Shown here in pieces: positions 10,662 to 20,558 of a stretch of DNA of 64,000 nt (position 1 is its first letter; every line of letters starts with the position of its first letter). This stretch comes from Peptacetobacter sp. Its GTDB lineage: Bacteria > Bacillota > Clostridia > Peptostreptococcales > Peptostreptococcaceae. The translations under genes were made by a program, and so were the position numbers. The notes beneath the pieces are model-generated. The model had not been told where the DNA came from. It made no database searches and was given only the letters and a program-made list of their open reading frames with translations. The stretch lies in the NCBI RefSeq assembly GCF_029264495.1, contig NZ_JARIBH010000067.1, forward strand, positions 1 to 64,000, given 5' to 3'.

Positions 10662-11402
10662 ATGATAAAAGGAAAAATACATTCAATAGAAACTTTCGGG
10701 ACCGTAGATGGTCCCGGAATTAGATATATAGTATTCTTACAAGGCTGTCCTTTAAGATGTAAATATTGCCATAATAGAGATACTTGGAATAAAAATGGTG
10801 GTACTGAAAAAACAGCCGAAGAAATAGTACAAGATGCTTTAAAATATAAAACATATATGGAATTTTCTGGTGGTGGTATAACTGTCTCTGGAGGTGAAGC
10901 TACTGCTCAACCTGAATTCCTATATGAAATATTTAAATTAGCAAAAGAAAATGGTCTTACTACTTGTTTAGATACATCTGGTTGTACTAAAGCATCTGAT
11001 ATTAGTGATATTTTAGATATAACTGACACAGTGTTATTAGATTTGAAACATATGATACCTGAAGAAGCTAAAAATTTAGCTGGAATTGATATAAATACAG
11101 CTATTGATTTTGCTAGGTATTTAGATGAAAAAAATATTCCAGTTTGGATAAGACATGTTCTTGTACCTGGAGTTACTGATTCAGAAGAAAATCTTAATAA
11201 AATGGGCGAATTTGTATCTACTCTTAATAATGTAGAAAGATTTGAAATACTTCCTTATCATACATTAGGTGTTCATAAATGGGAAGAACTTGGATTAAAA
11301 TATCCTTTAGATGGAATACCACAAGCTGAAGATGAGGATGTTAAGAGAGCCAAAGATATAATTGAAAAATACGGCGTTGAAATATATAATAAATTAGATT
11401 AA
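10662..11402 (+). CDS. pflA: Pyruvate formate-lyase activating enzyme (radical SAM)
   Basis: CPLRCKYCHNRDTW CxxxCxxC motif, adjacent to pflB; ATG at 10662 preferred over track TTG at 10653. Confidence 0.95.
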   Translation: MIKGKIHSIETFGTVDGPGIRYIVFLQGCPLRCKYCHNRDTWNKNGGTEKTAEEIVQDALKYKTYMEFSGGGITVSGGEATAQPEFLYEIFKLAKENGLTTCLDTSGCTKASDISDILDITDTVLLDLKHMIPEEAKNLAGIDINTAIDFARYLDEKNIPVWIRHVLVPGVTDSEENLNKMGEFVSTLNNVERFEILPYHTLGVHKWEELGLKYPLDGIPQAEDEDVKRAKDIIEKYGVEIYNKLD

Positions 11403-11407
11403 TTTAT

Positions 11408-11441
11408 AAAACCCCTACTTTATTTGCAGTAGGGGTTTTTA
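11408..11441 (+). terminator. Rho-independent terminator after pflA
   Basis: aaaACCCCTACtttatttgcaGTAGGGGTTTTT. Confidence 0.9.
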
Positions 11442-11537
11442 AATATGTTAATTATTTGTATTTTTAAATATATAATAGTTTTAAAATCAAAAATATTATA
11501 TAATAAATTTATATTATATAAAAGGGAGGAACTTTAT

Positions 11538-12086
11538 ATGAATTTCGAAAATTGTATAAAAGAAAGAAGAAGTGTTAGAAAATTTAAAGAAGAAAAAATA
11601 TCTCATGAAGTATTTGAAAAAATAATAGAATTATCTAGATTTTCTCCATCTTGGAAAAATAGCCAATCAACTAGATACCATATAATAGAAAGTGAAGATA
11701 AAAAAAATAAATTAGCTGATGAAGCTGTTTTAGATTTTGTATTTAATGCAAAAACAATAAAAAGATGTGCTGCATTAGTTGTTCTTACTTCTGTTGGAAA
11801 AGTAAGTGGGTATGAAGAAGATGGAAGCTTCTCTACTCCAAAAAATACTCATTGGGAATCTTTTGATGCAGGTATAGCTTGTCAGACATTCTGTTTATCT
11901 GCTTATAATGAAGGTCTTGGTAGTGTTGTTTTAGGTATATTTGACGATGCAAAAGTAAAAGAAATATGCTCTATCCCTGAAGAAGAAAATGTATCAGCTT
12001 TAATAGCTGTAGGTTATAGAGATGGCGATGCAAAACCAGCTCCAGAAAGATTAGAAGTTAAAGATTTACTTTCTTTTGAAAAATAA
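11538..12086 (+). CDS. Nitroreductase-family flavoprotein
   Basis: MNFENCIKERRSVRKFKEEKISHEVFEKII...RFSPSWKNSQSTRYHII; ATG at 11538 with RBS gggagga rather than track start 11445. Confidence 0.88.
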   Translation: MNFENCIKERRSVRKFKEEKISHEVFEKIIELSRFSPSWKNSQSTRYHIIESEDKKNKLADEAVLDFVFNAKTIKRCAALVVLTSVGKVSGYEEDGSFSTPKNTHWESFDAGIACQTFCLSAYNEGLGSVVLGIFDDAKVKEICSIPEEENVSALIAVGYRDGDAKPAPERLEVKDLLSFEK

Positions 12087-12109
12087 GTAAATTATTTATA
12101 CATATATAA

Positions 12110-12156
12110 AAGGTGCTATCTATTAAAAATCCTTAATTTGATAGCACCTTTTTGTT
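12110..12156. terminator. Terminator hairpin between convergent nitroreductase and thiI
   Basis: AAAGGTGCTATC...GATAGCACCTTTTT. Confidence 0.85.
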
Positions 12157-12186
12157 TGATATAAGATTATTTGTATATTATTTTAA

Positions 12187-13371
12187 TTATTCTACTTCAC
12201 AAACTATTGTTTCTATTGTAGCCATTGCACCTTCTATAAGTGCTTCTACATCAAGTTTTTCTTCAGCTTTTTCTATTCTTTCTAATTTTGGTTTTGTTAT
12301 AGGTTTTTTAGGAGCAAATACACTACAACAATCTTCTTCTGGAACTATAGATAATTCATAAGTTCCTATTTCTTGAGCTATATCTATTATATCTGATTTA
12401 TCCATAGCAATAAGTGGTCTAAATACTGGTAATGAACAAACTGCATTTGTACAATTAAGACCATATATTGTCTGAGAAGCAACTTGACCTATACTTTCTC
12501 CTGTTACAATAGCTTGACAATGTCTTTCTTCTGCTAATCTTTGAGTTATCATCATCATAAATCTTCTAGAATGTATAGTAGTTTCTTCTCTATTTAATTT
12601 TTCAGTTATTTCTTTTTCTATTTCAAGTATATTACAACAATGAACTTTTATAGGACCACAATATCTTGAAAGAGTTCTAGCTAAATCTAACACTTTTTCC
12701 TTTGATCTCTCACTAGTAAAAGGATATGTATGGAAATGTATACATTCTATATCCATACCTCTTTTTGCAACCATCCAAGTTGCAACTGGACTATCTATTC
12801 CTCCTGATAAAAGTGACATAGCCTTACCAGCAGTTCCCATAGGAAGACCACCATAACCCGGCACAGAGTCTGTATATACCATAGTATTTAATTCTCTATA
12901 TTCACATCTAACTTTAACTTCTGGATTTCTAACATCTACTTTTATTCTATCTTTTACATTGGAAAGTATATATCCACCTATATCTATACTCATTTCTTGA
13001 GATGTAAGTGGTAGAGATTTATCTCCTCTTCTTGATTCAACTTTAAAAGTTTTAGCACCTTCTTCTATCTTTTGTTCTATCAATTTTAATGCTGTTTCTT
13101 TTAAGACATCATAGTCTTTCTCAGCTTTTATACCTGGACAAACACCTACTATACCGAATACTTTTCTTACTTCTTCCATTACTTCTTCATAATTATCATC
13201 ATTTACATCCACATATATTCTTCCATATTCTTTATATACATTGTATTCGCCTAATGGTTTAAGCATATTTTTTATATTTTTTATTAATTTATTTTCGAAA
13301 AGATATCTATTCTTACCTTTTACTCCAATTTCTCCATATTTAACTATTAATATATTATACAATATTAGCAC
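12187..13371 (-). CDS. thiI: tRNA 4-thiouridine synthase ThiI
   Basis: 394 aa; THUMP plus PP-loop [19 protein letters not shown]; adjacent cysteine desulfurase. Confidence 0.93.
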   Translation of the reverse strand: MLILYNILIVKYGEIGVKGKNRYLFENKLIKNIKNMLKPLGEYNVYKEYGRIYVDVNDDNYEEVMEEVRKVFGIVGVCPGIKAEKDYDVLKETALKLIEQKIEEGAKTFKVESRRGDKSLPLTSQEMSIDIGGYILSNVKDRIKVDVRNPEVKVRCEYRELNTMVYTDSVPGYGGLPMGTAGKAMSLLSGGIDSPVATWMVAKRGMDIECIHFHTYPFTSERSKEKVLDLARTLSRYCGPIKVHCCNILEIEKEITEKLNREETTIHSRRFMMMITQRLAEERHCQAIVTGESIGQVASQTIYGLNCTNAVCSLPVFRPLIAMDKSDIIDIAQEIGTYELSIVPEEDCCSVFAPKKPITKPKLERIEKAEEKLDVEALIEGAMATIETIVCEVE

Positions 13372-13381
13372 CTCTTTTCAT

Positions 13382-14536
13382 TTATTTTCTTATTCTTATT
13401 ATTTTTCTTAAATCTTCTATTGATATTTTTAAAATTTCAACAGCTTTATATATTTCCTCTTCTGTATTCATTTCTGATAAGCTAAATCTTATTGCTCCTT
13501 CTATTTCATTAGATTTAAGACCCATCGCATTTAATACATGACTTCCTTTTTTCTTAGATGAACAAGCAGACCCTGTAGAAACATACATTTCTTTTTGCTC
13601 TAAATAGTGAAGTAATACCTCTCCTCTAATATCTTCAAATGAAATATTTAGTATATGACATACACCATTTTCTGGAGAATTTATCTTTATCCCATCTATA
13701 TTCTTTGATATTTCTTCTTTTAATAAATCTCTTAAAGTAGATATTTTTGATATAGATGAATTTAAATCTTTAAATAATTTATCTATTGCTGTACCCATGC
13801 CATATATTCCTGGAACATTTTCAGTCCCAGATCTTAAATTATTTTCTTGTCCTCCTCCAGTTAGAAGTGGTTTTATTTTATTACCATCTTTAATATACAT
13901 AAATCCTATACCCTTTGGTCCATGTAACTTATGTGCACTAACACTCATATAATCTATACCATATTTTGATGGCTTGAAATCTATTTTCCCATATGCTTGT
14001 ACTGCATCTACATGTAAAAATATCTTTTCTTTTCTGTTTTTTAATATATTAGAAATTTCTTTTATCGGTTGAATACTTCCAACTTCATTATTAACAAACA
14101 TTATGCTTGCAAATATAGTATCTTCTCGTAAACTTTTTTCAAAATCATCTATATTTATTAATCCTTTTGAATCTACTGGAAGATATGTAACTTCAAATCC
14201 ATCTTTTTCTAAATCAGAAAGTGTATTTAAAACGGAAGGATGTTCAATCACTGTTGATATTATATGCTTTCCTCTATGTTTATTTAGATTTGCACAACTT
14301 CTAATTATAGTATTGTTACATTCTGTACCACCAGATGTAAATACTATTTCTTTTTCTTTAGCTCCAATAGTTCTAGCTATATTTTTTCTTATCTCTTTAA
14401 TATTTTTTTCTATTTTCATACCCATTCTATGTGCAGCTGATGGATTTTCATAGTCTTCTGTAAGTGCCTTAGTCATACTTTCTACAACTTCTCTGTATGG
14501 TTTCGTAGTAGCACTATTATCTAAATATATTTTCAT
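13382..14536 (-). CDS. Cysteine desulfurase (NifS/IscS family), thiI partner
   Basis: 384 aa; YLDNSATTKP, HVDAVQAYGK, SVSAHKLHGPKG, STGSACSS. Confidence 0.92.
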   Translation of the reverse strand: MKIYLDNSATTKPYREVVESMTKALTEDYENPSAAHRMGMKIEKNIKEIRKNIARTIGAKEKEIVFTSGGTECNNTIIRSCANLNKHRGKHIISTVIEHPSVLNTLSDLEKDGFEVTYLPVDSKGLINIDDFEKSLREDTIFASIMFVNNEVGSIQPIKEISNILKNRKEKIFLHVDAVQAYGKIDFKPSKYGIDYMSVSAHKLHGPKGIGFMYIKDGNKIKPLLTGGGQENNLRSGTENVPGIYGMGTAIDKLFKDLNSSISKISTLRDLLKEEISKNIDGIKINSPENGVCHILNISFEDIRGEVLLHYLEQKEMYVSTGSACSSKKKGSHVLNAMGLKSNEIEGAIRFSLSEMNTEEEIYKAVEILKISIEDLRKIIRIRK

Positions 14537-14736
14537 TGTACCACCTTTCTTTGCATAAATACTATTTATACATATATCTCTTTATTATATCATATTTTTT
14601 TGTTTTAAATATATATCAATATGAATTTTAATTATCATAAATATATTTATATTTTTTTATTCTTATTAAATTCATTTATTATAATTTTCCATGAATGCTA
14701 AATAAATCTTTTTTTATTCTTTCTATTATTTTTTCA

Positions 14737-14765
14737 TTGATTTTTCAACAAATTTTTGTTAAACT
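14737..14765 (+). promoter_or_regulatory. Predicted sigma-A promoter of candidate ncRNA
   Basis: TTGATT (14737-14742), 17-bp spacer, TAAACT (14760-14765). Confidence 0.4.
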
Positions 14766-14771
14766 TTAATT

Positions 14772-14920
14772 AAGGTTATCCCCCTGGTAACCCCAGTTAG
14801 TTAATATATCTATTCCCAAACCCTTTCAAAGGGATATATTTTATGTTTATTGAATTTAGTGTGAAGATTACGGAAGTTTTCGCACAATGAAAAAGGAGCT
14901 TACCCCGAGCTCCTTTTTTA
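14772..14920 (+). ncRNA. Candidate structured small RNA of unknown family (~150 nt)
   Basis: GGTTA...TAACC, AATATATC...GATATATT, GTGTGAA...TTCGCAC (one G-U) and a terminal GGAGCT...AGCTCC stem followed by TTTTTT; no ORF. Confidence 0.4.
14890..14920. terminator. Rho-independent terminator (bidirectional)
   Basis: AAAAAGGAGCTtaccccgAGCTCCTTTTTT. Confidence 0.88.
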
Positions 14921-14971
14921 CTGCCTATTTTTAATTTGAGTTAGATTAAATTAGAACATATTTTGATATAA

Positions 14972-15706
14972 TTAAGATAATACTTTTGCGAAAAATTCTT
15001 TTGTTCTATCATTTTTAGGATTGTTAAATACTTCTTCAGGAGTATCATCCTCTATTATTTTTCCTTCATCTACAAATATAACTCTATCTGCTACTTCTTT
15101 AGCAAATCCCATCTCATGAGTTACTATAGCCATTGTCATACCTTCATTAGCTAATTCTTTTATAACTTCTAAAACTTCTTTAACCATTTCTGGATCAAGT
15201 GCTGATGTTGGCTCATCAAATAACATCATATCAGGCTCCATAGCAAGTGCTCTAGCTATAGCTATTCTCTGCTTTTGACCTCCTGATAATTGAGATGGAT
15301 ATGAATCTTTCTTATCATAAAGACCAACTCTTTTTAAAAGTATTTCTGCTTTTTTTATAGCTTCACTTTTATTCATTTTTTTCAAAGTTATTGGAGCCAA
15401 TGTTACATTTTCAAGTATAGTTTTATGTGGGAAAAGATTAAAGTTTTGGAATACCATTCCTATCTTTTGTCTAATCTCATCTATATTTGTATTTTTGTCA
15501 ACTAAGTTATTTCCTTCAAAAATTATATCTCCAGATGTAGGTGTTTCTAATAAGTTCATACATCTTAATAGTGTACTTTTTCCAGAACCACTTGGTCCTA
15601 TTATTACTAATATTTCACCTTTTTCTACTTCTAAATCTATGCCTTTTAGAACATGATGTTCTCCAAAAGATTTATATAAATTCTTTATTGTTATCATAAT
15701 TATCAC
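14972..15706 (-). CDS. Polar amino-acid ABC transporter ATP-binding protein (GlnQ/ArtP-like)
   Basis: [37 protein letters not shown]. Confidence 0.93.
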   Translation of the reverse strand: MIIMITIKNLYKSFGEHHVLKGIDLEVEKGEILVIIGPSGSGKSTLLRCMNLLETPTSGDIIFEGNNLVDKNTNIDEIRQKIGMVFQNFNLFPHKTILENVTLAPITLKKMNKSEAIKKAEILLKRVGLYDKKDSYPSQLSGGQKQRIAIARALAMEPDMMLFDEPTSALDPEMVKEVLEVIKELANEGMTMAIVTHEMGFAKEVADRVIFVDEGKIIEDDTPEEVFNNPKNDRTKEFFAKVLS

Positions 15707-15724
15707 TTTCCTTTGTCTTTTACA

Positions 15725-16396
15725 TTAATTTGATACAGACATTTTCTTTTCAAGTAGTCCAACTAGCTTTGATAAAGTAAATGTTAATACAAAATATATT
15801 GCTGCTGCAAATATATATGGTCCAAAACTATCATATGTAGCATTTTTTACTGTGTTTGCAGTAAACATTATATCTATTACACCTATAAATGATAGTATAG
15901 CTGATTCTTTAACTAATGAAACAAATTCATTTGCTAATGATGGAAGTATATTTTTCACAGCTTGTGGTACTATTACATATCTCATTGTAGACCAATAACT
16001 AAGTCCTAAAGATCTACTAGCTTCCATTTGACCTTTATCAACTGATTGTATTCCAGATCTCATTATTTCTGCTACATATGCTCCTGAATTTATTGATAAT
16101 GCAAATGCACCTGCAATGAAATCACTTGGTATACCAAATATACTTGGGAAATTTATTCCAACTTGTGGTAATCCATAATATATAATTGATAACTGTACTA
16201 AAAGTGGTGTATCACGTATTATTTCTATGTATATACTTGATAATGCCTTTAATATGCCATTTTTTGACATTTTAGCAAGACAAAGTATTAATCCTATTAT
16301 AAAACCGAAGAACAATGCTATAAATGAAATTTCTATAGTTGTCATTGTTGATTTTATAAATGTTGGTAAATATGGTCCTATAAAATCAAAACTCAT
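15725..16396 (-). CDS. Polar amino-acid ABC transporter permease
   Basis: His/Glu/Gln/Arg-type permease; VEIMRSGIQSVDKGQMEASRSLGLS-like EAA loop. Confidence 0.92.
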   Translation of the reverse strand: MSFDFIGPYLPTFIKSTMTTIEISFIALFFGFIIGLILCLAKMSKNGILKALSSIYIEIIRDTPLLVQLSIIYYGLPQVGINFPSIFGIPSDFIAGAFALSINSGAYVAEIMRSGIQSVDKGQMEASRSLGLSYWSTMRYVIVPQAVKNILPSLANEFVSLVKESAILSFIGVIDIMFTANTVKNATYDSFGPYIFAAAIYFVLTFTLSKLVGLLEKKMSVSN

Positions 16397-16428
16397 TTTA
16401 ATATCTCCTATTCTTTCTATATTATTTA

Positions 16429-17244
16429 CTATTTTACTTCAGCTGCTAATGCTGAGTTATTTTCTAATGATTTTTGAAGATCATTTTCTTTGAAATCTTT
16501 TACTACTTTATTTATTACTTCTAAGTATTCTTTATTTTTTCCTTTTTGAACTGCTATTGCCATACTTTCTTCTATATCACTTTCTGGTAAAGTGAAGTTA
16601 GATATTGCTATACCATCCATCTGATTAACATTTATAAGTCCAACAGAATCATTTACTAAAACACCATCTACATTTCCATTTTTAAGTTCCATCATTAAAT
16701 CTGGCACTGCTTCTAATGCTTTTACACTTTTACAACCTATTTTTTTAGCATATACTTCCTGTATTGATCCTTTTTGAACTGCTATTTTCATATCTTTTAC
16801 TTGATCTTCTGTTTTTATTTTATCTTCCTGTCCTTCTTTTACTATAAGAACTTCTTTACCTGTATAATATACATCTGAGAAATCTACATTTTTCTTTCTT
16901 TCTTCTGATGGTGACATTCCTGATATTACCATATCTACTTTATTAGCTTTTAAAGCTCCTACAAGCCCATCAAATTTCATTTCTTTAAATTCTGCTTCAA
17001 TACCAATTTCTTTTGCTACTGCTTTTGCTAAATCTGCATCAACACCTACAACCTCATCTGAACCGCTTTTTGTTGAGTGGAATTCAAATGGTGGATAATC
17101 TGCTGATACTGCTACAACTAATTTTCCTTTTTCTTTTAATTCCTCTAATTTGTTTGCTGATTCTTTTTCTTTTCCATTACAAGCTACTAAACCTAAAGAT
17201 AATATCATTGCCATTCCTAAACTTACTAATTTTTTCATTTTCAT
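16429..17244 (-). CDS. Amino-acid ABC transporter substrate-binding lipoprotein (copy 2)
   Basis: SBP family 3; lipobox LGLVACNG; ADYPPFEFH. Confidence 0.92.
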   Translation of the reverse strand: MKMKKLVSLGMAMILSLGLVACNGKEKESANKLEELKEKGKLVVAVSADYPPFEFHSTKSGSDEVVGVDADLAKAVAKEIGIEAEFKEMKFDGLVGALKANKVDMVISGMSPSEERKKNVDFSDVYYTGKEVLIVKEGQEDKIKTEDQVKDMKIAVQKGSIQEVYAKKIGCKSVKALEAVPDLMMELKNGNVDGVLVNDSVGLINVNQMDGIAISNFTLPESDIEESMAIAVQKGKNKEYLEVINKVVKDFKENDLQKSLENNSALAAEVK

Positions 17245-17300
17245 TTTTCTAATTCTCCTTTTCTTTTTTTATTTTATCTATCTTAAATTATTAATTTAGT

Positions 17301-18131
17301 CTATTTATTTTGTGTCGCTAAATCTGTATTTTCTTTTAATGATTTTTCAAATTGATTTGCTTTGAATTCTTTTACTGTTTTATTTATTTTTTCTAAATAT
17401 GCTTTATTATCACCTTTTTTAATAGCTGCTGCCATACCTTCATCGGCATTATCATTAGGAAGTTCTAAATTTGCTTTAGCAAGCCCTCCCATTTCTTGCA
17501 TATTTAAAATACCAACTGTATCATTTACAACTACTGCATCTACATTTCCATTTTTCAATTCAGTCATAACATCTGGTATAGATTCAAGAGATTTTATAGA
17601 TTTACAACCTAATTTTGTTATATATGCTTCTTGAATAGACCCTTTTTGAACAGCTACTTTTAAATCTTTTAATTCATCAATAGTTTTTATTTTATTTTCT
17701 TCTCCTTCTTTTACAGCCAGTATATTTTTACCAACATAGTAAAGATCTGAGAAGTCTACACTTTTTTCTCTTTCTGGTGTTGGAGACATTCCTGATAATA
17801 CAATATCTATTTTATCTGCTTTTAAAGCTCCTATAAGTCCATCAAATGTTATTTCTTTAAATTCTGCTTCCACACCAATTTCTTTTGCAATTGCTTCTCC
17901 TAAATCTTTATCAACACCTGCTATTTCATTTTTACCGCTTTTTGTTGAATGGAATTCAAATGGTGGATAGTCTGGATATATACCTACTACTAATTTTCCA
18001 CTTTCTTGTATTTGTTCTAATTTTTCTGTTGAAGATGACGTTGAATTTTTATCTTCTCCTCCATTACATGCTACTAGGCCTAATGATAATATCATTGCCA
18101 TTCCTAAACTCACTAATTTTTTCATTTTCAT
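17301..18131 (-). CDS. Amino-acid ABC transporter substrate-binding lipoprotein (copy 1)
   Basis: SBP family 3 paralogue of the adjacent gene; ATG at 18131 spaced correctly from aaggagg. Confidence 0.92.
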   Translation of the reverse strand: MKMKKLVSLGMAMILSLGLVACNGGEDKNSTSSSTEKLEQIQESGKLVVGIYPDYPPFEFHSTKSGKNEIAGVDKDLGEAIAKEIGVEAEFKEITFDGLIGALKADKIDIVLSGMSPTPEREKSVDFSDLYYVGKNILAVKEGEENKIKTIDELKDLKVAVQKGSIQEAYITKLGCKSIKSLESIPDVMTELKNGNVDAVVVNDTVGILNMQEMGGLAKANLELPNDNADEGMAAAIKKGDNKAYLEKINKTVKEFKANQFEKSLKENTDLATQNK

Positions 18132-18212
18132 ATGAAACACTCCCTCCTTAAAATTTCCCCTATTTATATAATTAATATATCTGAATCTAAATTCAATATA
18201 TAAATTAACAAT

Positions 18213-18248
18213 AAAAAAATCTCTTAGCTAATTTAATTAGCTAAGAGA
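18213..18248 (-). terminator. T-box terminator 2
   Basis: TCTCTTAGCTAAttaaaTTAGCTAAGAGATTTTTTT on minus strand. Confidence 0.88.
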
Positions 18249-18320
18249 CGAATATACCGCGTTACCACTCTTATTGATAGGTTTAACAATATTTAAATAA
18301 CAAGTATATTATTTGAAATT

Positions 18321-18352
18321 AAAAAAGTCTCTTGGCCAAATGACCAAGAGAC
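18321..18352 (-). terminator. T-box terminator 1
   Basis: GTCTCTTGGtcatttggCCAAGAGACTTTTTT on minus strand. Confidence 0.88.
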
Positions 18353-18580
18353 GAATATACCGCGTTACCACTCTTATTGATAAGTAATTAAACCTACCCT
18401 CTTAAACCCTTAAGGCGGGTTACCTAATTCCATACTGCTATTTCTGGAATTATCCTCAAAAGCTCTCTTCACTCTATATTTCATTATTAGGCTCACACCA
18501 AATCCTAACTCGCTGAAAATCCATAATAGGCTACTCTCTTTATCATCGGATTTATTTGTTTTAACTTGTTGATGTAATTT

Positions 18581-18609
18581 ATTATACTTTCATAAACATT
18601 TTTTGTCAA
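18581..18609 (-). promoter_or_regulatory. Consensus sigma-A promoter of the T-box operon
   Basis: Minus strand TTGACA (18609-18604), 17 bp, TATAAT (18586-18581). Confidence 0.85.
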
Positions 18610-18636
18610 TAAATTTTTTGAAAATTTTTTATTTAT

Positions 18637-20508
18637 TTACTTTTTTGACTCCATTTCATCTAAAAATCTAGATTTTTTTATTTTTTTAGAATACCTGTTT
18701 TTAGGAGAACTTATGCACAAATTATTCTTCGCTCTAGTTATTGCAACGTACATAAGTCTTCTTTCTTCCTCGATTTGCTCAAATATTTTCTCTTTATCGT
18801 CAATTTCATATGTTTTTTCATGAGGAGAAATTCCTTCACTCGCTCCTATTATATACACATTTTCAAATTCCAATCCTTTTGCACTGTGCATGGTTGTAAA
18901 TATAACTCCATTTTGTTGTGCATTTAAAGTATTTTCTTCTGACTTTTTCTTTATCATATCTATATGTTCTAAAAATTCTTTTATTGTCTTAAAATTGATT
19001 GCAGAACTCTCAAATTCATCCATTATTTCTACTATTCCAGCTGGTTTTATTTTCCTATTTTGACAATAATCTAAAATATATCTATCGTAATCTAGAGTAG
19101 ATCTTATATAAGATATTGCATTTTTAGGATTCAAACTTTTAATATAGCTCATGTCTATATCTAATTCTTCTAGTGTTCTCGTTTGTATCTTTTTTAAGTC
19201 ACAGTCTGAAATTAAACATCCTATGAAATTTTTTGATGTTTTAGCTTTTGCTATTGCCACCTTTGGAATATATCTTAAAGGTCTGTTTATTATCCTTTCC
19301 CAATCAGATATCAAATTAGGATCTAATGCTAATTTTAAATAAGATATAAGGTCACAAATTGCCCAATGACTATATATTGTAATAATAGAATCTTTAACTG
19401 TAAATGGTATTCTCATATTCATAAATACATCTATAAGTGCTCTAGATTGTATATTAGTTCTATATATTACAGCATATTCACTATACTCATCATCTTTTTC
19501 TTTTATATTTTTTTGTATTTCTTTTGCTATAAATGTTGCCTCTTCTTCAGGGTCATAAGGTTCTATATACTTTATATTTGCACCTTCTCCTATTTGGCAT
19601 TTTATATTTTTTTCAAATCTATTTACATTATTTTTTATAAGATTATTAGAAATATCTATTATTTCTTTTTTAGATCTATAATTAATATCTAAAAATATTT
19701 TTTTTGTTCCTTTAAAAAATTTTTCAAAGTCTAGTAAAAAATCTGGTCTTGCACCTCTAAAGCCATAAATACTTTGATCTTCATCACCAACAACAAATAT
19801 ATTATTTAATGGGTTTGCAATCATTCTTATTATTTCAAACTGTACTTTATTTATATCTTGAAATTCATCTATCAATATATATTTATACACATTGCGTACA
19901 AATTCAAGTCTATTTGGATATTCCTTAAGCATATAATAAGTTTTTATAAGCATATCATCAAAATCTATTTTTCTAACATTCTCTTTGTATGACTCATACA
20001 TAGAATAGATTCTATTAAAATCATCTCTTGTTAAAACTTCTGAATCAAAATCTATTGGATTTGTAAGCTCATTTTTTAAATATGAAATTTCAGTCATTAT
20101 CTGAGTAATACTATCTTCATCATCCATATTTTCTATTTTTAAATTTTTAATTATATTTTTTATAGCATATCTTTTTTCTTTATCATCAACTATACTTTTT
20201 AATTGTAAATTTTCAAAATATCTTAAAATCCTAAAAAATACAGAATGAAATGTACCACATGTTACTTTTGATAATCTAATATCATTTGATATACTATTTA
20301 ATCTGTTTTTCATTTCTATAGATGATGCTTTTGTAAAACTTATGGCAAGTATTCTAGTTGCTGGAATATTTTTTTGTAACACCATATTGGCTATTCTATA
20401 CGTTATTACTCTAGTTTTTCCAGATCCAGGACCAGCTAAAACCATACAAGGTCCTTCAATATGCTCTACAGCTTTTAACTGATTTGTATTCAAGCTATTT
20501 AAATTCAT
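18637..20508 (-). CDS. UvrD/Rep/PcrA-family superfamily 1 helicase
   Basis: 623 aa; AGPGSGKTRVITYRI, LIDEFQDIN, GDEDQSIYGFRGA, TMHSAKGLEF, VAITRAKN. Confidence 0.92.
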   Translation of the reverse strand: MNLNSLNTNQLKAVEHIEGPCMVLAGPGSGKTRVITYRIANMVLQKNIPATRILAISFTKASSIEMKNRLNSISNDIRLSKVTCGTFHSVFFRILRYFENLQLKSIVDDKEKRYAIKNIIKNLKIENMDDEDSITQIMTEISYLKNELTNPIDFDSEVLTRDDFNRIYSMYESYKENVRKIDFDDMLIKTYYMLKEYPNRLEFVRNVYKYILIDEFQDINKVQFEIIRMIANPLNNIFVVGDEDQSIYGFRGARPDFLLDFEKFFKGTKKIFLDINYRSKKEIIDISNNLIKNNVNRFEKNIKCQIGEGANIKYIEPYDPEEEATFIAKEIQKNIKEKDDEYSEYAVIYRTNIQSRALIDVFMNMRIPFTVKDSIITIYSHWAICDLISYLKLALDPNLISDWERIINRPLRYIPKVAIAKAKTSKNFIGCLISDCDLKKIQTRTLEELDIDMSYIKSLNPKNAISYIRSTLDYDRYILDYCQNRKIKPAGIVEIMDEFESSAINFKTIKEFLEHIDMIKKKSEENTLNAQQNGVIFTTMHSAKGLEFENVYIIGASEGISPHEKTYEIDDKEKIFEQIEEERRLMYVAITRAKNNLCISSPKNRYSKKIKKSRFLDEMESKK

Positions 20509-20558
20509 ATATTTAAGTCCTACTTTCTAAATTCTATATTATTTTGACTAACTTATTT

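Larger units (their letters stand above)
18205..18575 (-). promoter_or_regulatory. T-box leader with two antiterminator/terminator modules
   Basis: Minus strand: gataaagagagtagcc...cagcgagttaggatttggtgtgagcc...gtgaagagagcttttgagg (Stem I features), then AAGAGTGGTAACGCGG twice (18375-18360 and 18272-18257), each followed by a terminator. Confidence 0.88.
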
